The notes under the pieces were generated by a model. It was not told the DNA's origin. It searched no databases and was given only the letters and a program-made list of their open reading frames with translations. Made by a program: the position numbers and the translations under genes. A stretch of DNA of 64,000 nt from Gnetum montanum (taxonomy: Eukaryota; Streptophyta; Gnetopsida; Gnetales; Gnetaceae), in NCBI GenBank assembly GCA_015680685.1, contig MNCI01000808.1:272333-336332 (forward strand), read 5' to 3'. Shown here piece after piece: positions 46,012-55,295 of the stretch (positions within the stretch are counted from its first letter, which is position 1; the number at the start of each line of letters is the position of its first letter).

Positions 46012-49000
46012 CTAAGCGTCCGGGGCATGAGGATCATCCTCCTGGGGCCCACCAGCATCAGAGGCCCCTGCCCCACTGGGGCCAGCTTCCCCGGTTTCAC
46101 CCTCGCCTTCATCCTGAAAAGACCAAAGAAGAAATAATCAACACAAAAAAGAAAATGAGTGAATGTCAAAATTCCAAACACTAGTCAAATCAATTAAATC
46201 CAAAAAGAGAAAATGCTTACAATAGAAGGTCCTCCCAAGCCGAACTCAAGCCACCGTAGAATCTCCTCCTCAGAAACAGTTGCCCAGTCCGTCCCATCGA
46301 GACCCAAATCAATATCCGCCAGGGCCTTTCCCTTGTCGACATCTGTCCAGGTGGGACGTTTTAAAGGGAACTCTCCCACTGACACCTCCCCAGAAGCTGT
46401 CGTTATTCGCCGTTTAGGAGATTCCATCTCCACAATTGTGTTCTGGGCGAAGGTGTCAAAGGTAGAGCACAGACCAAGGCCTTCCACAAACATTTCTAAT
46501 TGTTGCTTCTCGATAGATACCTCTTTTAGCGACCTCTTATATTGATGCTTGTGGTTTTTCTCATCCTGCCCCCATTTGCGCACCTTGGAGGCGAAAGCCT
46601 TCCAATCTTGGCACTTGGTGTTCAGTAAATCAATTTGGGCCCTGCGCTCCCCTAGCCTCCATATTAGCCCTGCATGGCGATTGAGAAGGTTCCAATACCT
46701 TGTATACGTGACCTCGGAGGTCCGCCAAGCACGATCATTGTTTAACCTCGCTGCGGCAAACTCGTATCGGGCCTTCAGATCGTCACGTTCCGTTGACAAT
46801 GTAGAATTCTCCTTCTCTTTCGCCTGGATTTGGAGCCACAATTGTTCAATGGAGCGCCTACACGTCCATACCGCTTTGGCATTGTGAACAAAGCCCTCTG
46901 CTACCTCTTCGTAGATGGGTCTGGGCACTTGTTCAACTTCAAGGGAAAGTGTAGGCAAACTCTCCATATTGACGGGTTCGGATGGATCCCACCTCAGTTG
47001 GGCACCTGTTCATGGGGAAAAGACAAATGTTAGAACAAACAGAATTGAGCATCAAACTTTAACATAGTAAAAATCTTTCCATGCATCCATACCTATGTCA
47101 GGGTTGATCCCTTCGATCCGCTCGACAACCTCTTCGGCCATCCCAGCTATGAAATCCCTTTTACTTGGCATTTCCATCCAAGTAAAAGGTCCATCAGTGC
47201 GCGAGGCGCTAGCCTTTGGAGGCACTTCGGGTGGAATCTCTGACTCCTTCTCTGGGATGGTCTCGCTCTCCTCTGAGTCAAACAAAAACGTTCACAACAA
47301 GGTAACCCAGGAATATTTTAGGCTACACAACCAAGTAAAGAGACATACCGTTCATTCTGATCTCCTCTTGCGTCGGAGGGTCTCCAAGATCAAGGTCCCC
47401 TGTAAGAAACTTATTGAACATTTCGGCGGTCTCCGCTTGGTCATCTAGGGGTTCGGTACCTCCAGTCCCGCCAGTTCCCTCCCCCAGCGACTCAGTTCCT
47501 CCCGTCAGGTCCGTCAACTCCTCATCCTTTGGTATGGTCTGCAAATCATGTCTCTTGACTGCTCAAGTCAGAACAAATGAACTCAGTTGCACACAACCAG
47601 TAACCGTTCAAGCTATTTGTAAGACAAGTAAAGCTAAAATAAGAACTTTACCAGCAATTTTAAAACGAATCCGCTTTACTCTGGGCGGCTCAATTTTACT
47701 AGTCCCCTCAGCCGTGCTGTCACGCTTCCCCAACTTGGATTTTGCTTTGCCTATAGTTTCCTTGACCACCCGCTCTGCCTTCCTTGCAGTATAGGGCACT
47801 TCATCAGGTTCCAACCCTATACTGTCACGCGTGTGAAGCGAGGGGCCAGACGATCCACCTGTGGTGATCGTAAGGGATTCATCAATTCCCTCGGGGGCAT
47901 CCTGGGACTTGGCTGTATCAAATAAGTGGTTCACCCAGGGGCGAGATAACTGATACCTATCACGCAAAACAAATTTACTCTCCCCACGAACCACCAAGAA
48001 TTCAGCCAAGTGACGAATATAGCCGGCAAAGAAGGCGAAGGTAAAATGGGACTGCGCCTCTATGTTCGAACGCAGCCGCTCTATCTCTTTGGTCATCCCC
48101 GATAATAAAAATTCAGCCCAGTTATAATGCATGCCAGCCTCTAGAATGGTGCGCATGACTCGCACTGCTTCAACCCCGAAACTCTTGACTTGCGACAGAG
48201 TTTTCGGAAACAAACGCGCTCTAAATAGGGGATAAAGCTCGTTGACCTCCTCAACCTTCATCTTCCCCTGCATCGGGAACCCTTTGGCACCCTTCATCAC
48301 CCCTAGCCAATCCTCTAAATCGTGGATCATGTCAATTTCTTTATGCGTTCTATCTGTAACGACTTTCACGCCGCTGGTAGGTACGCCAAACAAATCTGCG
48401 AAAAATTGAGGGGATAGGTCAAAAATCACTTTAACACCCCTAATACGGGTGCTATAGCGGGAGATGGATCTGTCAAATGAATCCACAATCCCAATCATCT
48501 CCGCTATAGACACATTTGGGCTAGGGGCCACAAAGAGTGCCATGAGGCCGGCATTCTCTAGAGAGGCAACAATAGATGGCGGAGCCTTTTTCCGCAACCA
48601 CTTATGGGCAGCACTGGTCTCGCCGAATTTCAACGAAAGAGTGGTTTCTGTCCTCCCAGTCACAACAGAATCCCCATCGGAGGTGGCGCCAGCTGTAAAG
48701 ACAAACTCAAAACCTTCATATTAGCTTGACACTCGACAGTCGACCAAACCAAACACGATATCTAGGAAACGCGGCCACTTACTCTCAGTGTTGGACTTTG
48801 AGATCTCAACCAAATCGAAAGTGGATGGGAAAATTGGCCCATTAGTGGCCCAGTCAGCATGCAACCAGCCACGCACGGTACATTGTGCAAAAGCCTTTGA
48901 AAATCTCTTAGGGAAGTTCTTCATGGCGTCCCTGGTGTGGGCCAAAATGGTCCCGCGAAGGGTGGGACCCCCCATGAACACTTCCACAGCCGTACGGGCC

Positions 49001-49955
49001 AATCCAATCCCATCGTCGCCCGCGTAGGCCCCGTCTGGCGTAACTTTTGGCCTGCGGGAAGGCGAAAACATGCGCCGAAATAAGAGTAAGTGTTTGGGTG
49101 TGAAAAAGAGAGGAAATAACCAATGCTAATCCGAAATTACCTTTCCACTCGGTATACTGTGCCGGGGGGATTCTGAAACAAAGTATGCGCGCGGCCAGCT
49201 AAGAACAATGTGTTGTTGATGTAGTTGGGTCCCCGCGGCAACCGGTCCCACACACGTGTCAACGGACGGGCCGATTTCGGACCACCGGGGGGAACACCCT
49301 CAACGACCAGTGGCCCTTCGTCAATGTCCTCCATAAACATTATGATGCCCTCCGCTGCGCCGGGTAACATGGCCTCAATAATGCTCCGTGCCACATCTTC
49401 GCCTAGATGAGACCAAACCACGACGTTGAAGTGGTCTAGCAAGAAGGCCAAAAATCCACAAGACCCGTCTCGGAACCAAACCCCATTGTGCGCAACGGTC
49501 AAATTCGGGGTCGGATCGCCACCCTCTAGTGGACCAAACCATGTCAAGACCCCAACTAACTCAATCACTAGAAGGGGAGGCTCAATGTCTCTGCAGACCA
49601 TTAAAATAACACCAAAAATCAATACTGAAAACTTCGTTTTGGAAATTAGACATTCGCAAGAAAGTTTTCTAACGGTTACGCTCGGCATATACGCCCGGCG
49701 TGCGAAAAACAGTTACGCTCGGCGTATACGCGGGGCGTGCGAAAAACAGTTACGCTAAACCCTTCACGTCGAAAACAGCAAAAAAAAAATAGAAACGAAA
49801 ATAACACACGGGTCAGAGGCCTACCTGCCAGAAGATCCGGGCCATGCGGGGACGCTTGGGCGAGGTAGGCACTGCAGCATCGCCTCACTCTCCTCCGCGA
49901 ACGTCAGTTCGGGTCCTTTCTGTCCTCGGACTACCATTTCTTTGCCTCTACCCAT
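46012..49955 (-). CDS. E6 antisense gene (copy 3): intact 8-exon gene, 1,055 aa, degenerate FCP1/SCP-like HAD domain
   Basis: Exons (minus strand): 49955-49825, 49590-49141, 49051-48783, 48692-47652, 47558-47349, 47272-47093, 47005-46221, 46113-46012. These give 3,168 nt, 1,056 codons, no internal stop. All introns are GT-AG (76-234 nt) and all phases agree. Start chosen by homology of exon 1 to E1 (F-x-EES-x-x-LQ-x-LP). Residues 48-194 resemble FCP1/SCP-type phosphatases: LLVIELVGVL (motif I), R84 then FLAFLLDHFNVVVWS (motif II, S104), LTRVW, and NNTLF.....QNPP (motif IV). The catalytic Asp positions are E54/V56 and A175/G176, so activity is unlikely. Residues 285-630 form a domain of unknown function with RGVKVIFDLS and FGVPTSG, ending in basic PRVKRIRFK. 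Then acidic linkers, PFTWMEMPSKRDF, a coiled coil (about 800-870), KGKALADIDLGLDG and an acidic tail. Cellular role unknown; possibly nuclear. Confidence 0.85.
49670..49765 (-). repeat. Signature-word repeats in intron 1 of the E6 antisense gene
   Basis: Two units ACGCTCGGCGTATACGC / GGGGCGTGCGAAAAACAGTT. The palindrome GCGTATACGC of the LTR is present within the antisense intron. Confidence 0.75.
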
Positions 49956-50185
49956 CTCGGCATCTACGCCATGGATTTTCTGGTCGGCGTCTACGCTGTG
50001 GTTTGCGCGCAGCGTCTACGCTGATATTTTCTCTCGGCGTCTACGCTGGGGTTTTCTCGCAGCGTCTACGCTGGTGTTTTCTCGCGGCGTCTACGCTGGG
50101 GTTTCGCTCGGCGTCTACGCTGGGGTTTCGCTTGGCGTCTACGCCGGGGTTACGCTCACAGTTTATGCTCACGCTCTGAAAGTTG
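49956..50185 (-). repeat. 5' UTR of the E6 antisense gene, GCGTCTACGC array
   Basis: Nine or ten units GGCGTCTACGCTGGGGTTTC (20-24 bp) lie between the predicted TSS and start codon of the minus-strand gene. They resemble the GCGTCTACGCCC repeats in the LTR of this element. Confidence 0.75.
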
Positions 50186-50208
50186 AATGGCAAAATGATG
50201 CCCCTTCT

Positions 50209-50220
50209 CCCCTTTTATAG
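50209..50220 (-). promoter_or_regulatory. TATA box of the E6 antisense gene
   Basis: The minus strand reads CTATAAAAGGGG, 254 bases upstream of the start codon. It matches TATAAAAGGG of the E1 copy. A (GCC)n tract and GACGCT repeats lie just upstream (50225-50262). Confidence 0.6.
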
Positions 50221-50372
50221 CGCATTGACGCTGACGCTGACGCCGCCGCCGCCGCCGCCGCTTTTCCGTTTCTCGCTTTTTGCCTCGTTTTTCGTGCCTT
50301 TTCGAATTCGATTTGAATTTTTCAAAAAATGTATAAAAATTACACACACAAACCACACAAGACACGAATTTT
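50221..50372. other. Spacer between antisense promoter and M2 minisatellite
   Basis: (GACGCT)n(GCC)n at 50228-50262, then T- and A-rich sequence. No gene. Confidence 0.5.
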
Positions 50373-50627
50373 GGCATTAAACTGCCGATCGTTGCCCGGT
50401 AAGGCATTAAACTGCCGATCTTTGCCCAGTAAGGCATTAAACTGCCGATCGTTGCCCGGTAAGGCATTAAACTATCGATCTTTGCCCGGTAAGGCATTAA
50501 ACTGCCGATCTTTGCCCGGTAAGGAATTAAACTGCTGATCATTGCCCGGTAAGGCATTAAACTACCGATCTTTGCCCGGTAAGGCATTAAACTGCCGATC
50601 GTTGCCCGGTAAGGCATTAAACTGCCG
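50373..50627 (+). repeat. E6 M2 minisatellite, nine 30-bp units
   Basis: Near-perfect 30-bp tandem array: GGCATTAAACTGCCGATC then GTTGCCCGGTAA, one unit every 30 bases from 50373. It lies just before pol, and the core GRCAYTAAACT is shared with M1. Confidence 0.92.
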
Positions 50628-50671
50628 TTTCATGGTCACGTTGACTCATTTTTATGCATGCACACTAAAGA

Positions 50672-53600
50672 TTGGTGAAAGACCCAAAACATCCTCCGCT
50701 ATCTTACCAAGCTCTCCATTTATTGACAGGAACTTGCCTAATGGGTTGCAAGCACCTGACCAACCCGTTGGTCATTGATGGACCGTACGGCACGGTTGAA
50801 AGGAATATCGATGTGAATCTCGTTTATGCGAGCTCATCAGCAAACGATGTGACAATAGCCTCAACACAGCAAACGGTTGACGAATATGAGGGAATGACAA
50901 AGTCCCTCGACATTGAGGCCGAAAACATTACTGAAGATCCCCTAACCGAAAATCCCATCACCATGCCCGACGGGGAGATTAAAATCCTAAAGTTAAGTGC
51001 GTTACTAGAACCATGTCTAGCTAAAGATGTCGAAAATGTACTGAGGGACAATATGAAAGCATTCGCGTGGTCCTATACAGACATGCCCGGATTAGACCCT
51101 CGTATCGTCCAGCACAACATCATCCTTGACCCAAAACTAAGGCCAGTAAAACAGAAAGCACGAAAGGTCAAACCCGAAGTGGCATTAGCATTCCATAATG
51201 AAATTACTAAGCTTTACCAAGCTGGTTTCATTAGGGCTGTTGATTACGCCGAATGGGTATCAAACATGGTTATAGTCCCAAAGAACAGCGGAAGTATCCG
51301 CCTATGCATTGACTTCCGAGACCTTAACGTAGCAACCATAAAGGATGATTTCCCCTTACCTAGCATTGATCAACTAGTCGATTCAACCGCTAGGCACGCC
51401 CTGTTATCCTTTATGGATGGGTTCTCGGGATATAACCAAATACGTATTAATCCAGAACACCAGCTCCGAACTACTTTCATGACACCTTGGGGAACCTTTT
51501 GTTACACAATGATGCCTTTTAGTCTCAAGAACGCTGGGGCCACGTATCAAAGGGCGATGACGTACATTTTTAGCGATTACATCTTACACTCGCTCAATGA
51601 CTATGTAGATGACATAGTTTTTAAATCAAAATCGTCGGAACAACACGTAGAGGATCTCGATTTAGTATTAAAACGTTGCCTAAAATACGAACTAAGGCTT
51701 AACCCAAAGAAATGTGTCTTCGGCGTCAAAACAGGTAAAATGCTTGGGTTCGTAGCCTCAAAGGCAGGGATACGGGTAGACCCCGATAAGGTTAGAGCCA
51801 TTACAAACCTAAGACCGCCTAGCAATCTAACCGAACTTCGAGGGTTACAGGGTCGATTACAGTTCATCAAGAGGTTCATAGAAAATTTGATGGGAAAACT
51901 CACACCTATGAATCACTTGCTACGCAAAAATGCCCATTTTGAATGGACCCCGCAGTGCCAAGAAGCATTTGACAACGTTAAAACAGCACTCGCTCAGTTA
52001 CCCACCATATTCCCACCCAAAAACGACAGGCCATTCTACATCTACCTGGCCACATCAGAATCATCAATCGCATCCATGTTGTGCCAGAAACGAGATGACA
52101 GAACTGAGGTCCCCGTATACTACCTGAGCCATGCAATGGTTGCTCACGAAAAAAGATACACCGACGTAGAAAAGTCGTGTTTAGCTCTAGTCTTCTCTTT
52201 AAAGAAATGACGACATTATCTTTTCCAAAATCAAGTTAACATAATTTGCAAAGATAACGTACTCAGAGCTATAACTGGGAACATCTACGAATCGAGCAGG
52301 ATAGCCCGTTGGAAAGCCATCATAGCCGAATTCGACCTACGCTACGTAGCACAATCGTCGGTCAAAGGCCAAGCCATAGAAAATCAAATGACCACGTCGC
52401 CGACACAGGATCCAGGTACAATAGAACCCGAATTCCCAGACGAAAATGTGAATGCAATAGATGCGGTGCCAGATGATTACGATGCCATTCTACACTTCGA
52501 TGGAGCATCCACCTCTCGAGGGGGAAGTGCTGCCGCAGTAATCACATACCCTTCTGGAGAAATTAAACCTTTCTCCTATCGCTTCAACTTTCATTGTACT
52601 AATAATGTAGCAGAGTATGAAGGTCTTCTCAGAGGTCTTGCGGCCGCACCAGCTTCAGACATTTCACGACTTGTAGTCAGAGGGGACTCACAACTAGTCG
52701 TAAACCAAGTCACAGACGTCTATACGTGCAAGGCGCAACACTTAGAACCATACTGTGATTTGGCAAGCACTTACTTAAACAATTCGAAAATGTTGATGTC
52801 CAGCATATCTCTAGGAACGACAATACCATTGCAGACGCCTTAGCAACCTTGGCATTAAACATATCCCCTGACATGTTTCACGCATTACCAAGCTCCGTAA
52901 CCAGTTGTACTGAGCCCATAACCAACACTCTCGACATGTTACCAATCACATCTGTCAGTACAACACATGCTAACGAATGGTACGACGATGTAAAGGAATA
53001 CCTCCTGCGCGGTGAAATGCCACAACATTTAACCAACGCATAAAAGGATGCAGTACGCAAGCGTTCTAAGCAGTACACATTAATAGGGGATACATTGTGT
53101 CGCCGATCCTATGAAGGCATACTGCTGACATGCGTCAATAGTACTGAAGCCAAACAATCGTTGAACAAGTGCACGACGAAATATGCGGGGGACACATTGC
53201 ACCAAAAGCGATGGCAACCAAAATAAGACGCTTGGGCTATTATTGGCCACACATGGAGTACGATTGCTTGTCCAAGGTTAAAGCATGTAGTACTTGTCAA
53301 AGGCATAGTAACCTAATCCACGTATCACCAAATGAGTTGCATACAACGCAAATCACATGGCCCTTCCAAAAGTGGGGGTTAGACCTTATAGGCCCGATAA
53401 CACCCACATCTTCTTCTGGGCATGATTTTATCATAATAGCAACTGAATATTTCACGAAATGGGTAGAAGTTACGCCCCTTCGAAAAACTACTTCTAAACA
53501 CATGTGCCACTTCATCCTCGAAAACATTGTAACCCGTTTTGGCATTCCCATGATAATCATTACTGACAATGGGCCACAATTTAGCAGTGCCGAAACTAAA

Positions 53601-53997
53601 ACGTTTTGTGATAGTCTAGGGATCAAACATTTGTTTTCATCCCCTTACTATCCTCAGAGCAATGGGCAGGCGGAAGCAACAAATAAGACAATCATCACAA
53701 TACTCAAAAAGATGCTTGCCCAAAGTAAACGAAAATGGCACGAACAACTAGTGTATGCATTGTGGGCATACCGTACTACACATCGGACTTCGACAAGTAG
53801 AACTCCATACAGTCTTGTTTACAGTTCAGAAGCTGTTTTACCTTTAGAATTGCAGGTACCATCTCTAAGAATCACGCTTTCCGGACTTCTCGACGACTGG
53901 CAAAACAACGATTTACGCATCGTGGACCTTGACTCGGTGGAGGAAGAGCGCGTACGCGCACTTGATCAGATCGAATGGTACCAGAAACAACAACGGN
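50672..53997 (+). pseudogene. E6 pol: RT, RNase H, second RNase H, integrase (two stops, two frameshifts)
   Basis: Open from 50672; the ATG at 50741 (MGCKHLTN) or a splice acceptor ending 50729 could mark the mature start. RT: FIRAVDYAEWVSNMVIVPK, LCIDFRDLN, FMDGFSGYNQI, FSLKNAGATYQRAM and catalytic YVDD at 51602-51613. RNase H: FYIYLATSESSIASML, then HAMVAHEKRYTDVEKSCLAL, with TGA at 52208-52210 in frame. Second, archaeal-type RNase H: LHFDGAST (about 52493), NNVAEYEGLL and VRGDSQLVVNQV, a hallmark of the Tat/Ogre lineage. A frameshift lies near 52775-52790, a TAA at 53041-53043 and another frameshift near 53130-53165. Integrase: HDEICGGH....CSTCQRH zinc finger, then D (GLDLIGP), D (TDNGPQF) and E (NGQAEATN). 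It ends at the N (53997), so the C-terminal end is missing or misassembled. Confidence 0.92.
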
Positions 53998-54135
53998 ACA
54001 GAATAGTCCTGGAATCATGACTATAAACCGATACCACAGAATAGTCCTGGAATCATGACTATAAACCGATACCACAGAATAGTCCTGGAATCATGACTAT
54101 AAACCGATACCACAGAATAGTCCTGGATTATGACT
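53960..54135 (+). repeat. E6 M3 minisatellite at a single-N joint
   Basis: About four 38-bp units: ACAGAATAGTCCTGGAATCA then TGACTATAAACCGATACC. The N at 53997 directly precedes the first. Same unit type as E2 12991-13445. Copy number and the pol end are unreliable here. Confidence 0.8.
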
Positions 54136-55282
54136 TAAAACTGATACCACAGTGTCCGCCAGGACTGTAAACTAGCTTGCCTCTTCGTAGTCCGCTAAGA
54201 CTAAAACTGGCAATGTACCGTCCGTCCGACGTTAAACAGGCAATGTCCGACGGGTCACGACATAAAACTAGCCCATCATAGTCTGCCGAGACTATAAATG
54301 GACAAATCCACACTCAGCACATCAATCCGCACCACGATCATCCATCAGCTCCACTGCATCGCCCGTCATCAATACTGCTATCATCTATATACAGCGCCTG
54401 CCATCATTCAACATCTCCAGGTCATCGTCCGCCACGTAAGTCTAGCTCGTCTAATCATTCATGTTTTTCTTGTCCCCTTGGCGTTGTGTTTGCAGGATGA
54501 CTCCCGGAAGTGTCACACGAGAGTGCACTTCGTCACGAGCAGCAAGATAAGACACTGCTCACGGCATACTTGGCAAGACTGAGTCGAACCATTCATTAGT
54601 ACATCCCCCTTTGCTGATAAAATTCCCTATACGTTCGTTAACACACATTAGCCCAGCATACCCTGGATACACCCCAGTATATTTAAATCACCACATCGCT
54701 TTAAAGCCACCGCAACACGCCACACAACACCTGCGCGTGAGTACACAAGCATTTGTAACGTACAAAAAAAAATTCCATACAAGCCCCAGGCGGGAAAGCA
54801 ATCATCTCAAAACCGAGTACTCAAGTCCAAGTGGTCAAGAAGCATTTAGTTGCATGGCTTTGGCTCCCTGCCAGCAGGTTACCCTTGAACATAAACATCG
54901 GCCCTGCTCTCCCAAAGAATGTAACGCAACCTCGCGTGGCTTTGGCCTTGCCAACAAGTCCTCTTGAACACTAACCAAGAGTCTTGTTCTGCTAAAGAAC
55001 GCACACCGCACGTCTGAACACCGAGTTTGCTAAAACAACGGATTAGCATGCCACATATCTAAACATCCCCCATCCACAGCAATTCCCGTGGGCAGTCACC
55101 AATCCCCACGATCTCTATTCTCCTACCAGCTACGAATTTCGCTCCCCCAATCGCATGTACTACTGATCACGGTGCAATGACGTCTCGTTCAGTGACAACA
55201 GGCAATGTCTCTATCTCGTTTGCTTGTGGCGTTTTGCGCTTCTTTGTCGACGCTCCTCGGGTCGATTCCTCCGAGCGTCAAC
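54136..55282 (+). other. E6 3' untranslated region
   Basis: Further diverged TAAACTAGC-type units to about 54300, then no gene. A degenerate ~90-bp direct repeat lies at 54853-54925 and 54936-55010 (GGCTTTGGC ... CTTGAACA ... AAAGAA). Confidence 0.55.
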
Positions 55283-55295
55283 AAAGAGGGACCAA
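55283..55295 (+). promoter_or_regulatory. E6 polypurine tract
   Basis: AAAGAGGGACCAA directly before the 3' LTR, shared with E2. Confidence 0.7.

Noticed and set aside
46213-46887. Plus-strand readings opposite exon 7 of the antisense gene
   Set aside because: Shadow of the conserved minus-strand exon; no conservation in E1 or E3.
46012-49955. Ordinary host gene trapped by flanking transposons
   Set aside because: Homologous copies occupy the same interval between PR and RT in E1 and E3, and the same element boundaries enclose them, so it is element cargo.
50156-50617. Minus-strand reading of repeated decapeptides through the M2 minisatellite
   Set aside because: A 30-bp repeat unit is open in several frames automatically; it overlaps the antisense promoter and has no homologous counterpart in E1.
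50373-50627. CRISPR-like array
   Set aside because: Head-to-tail 30-bp repeats without spacers in plant transposon DNA: a minisatellite.
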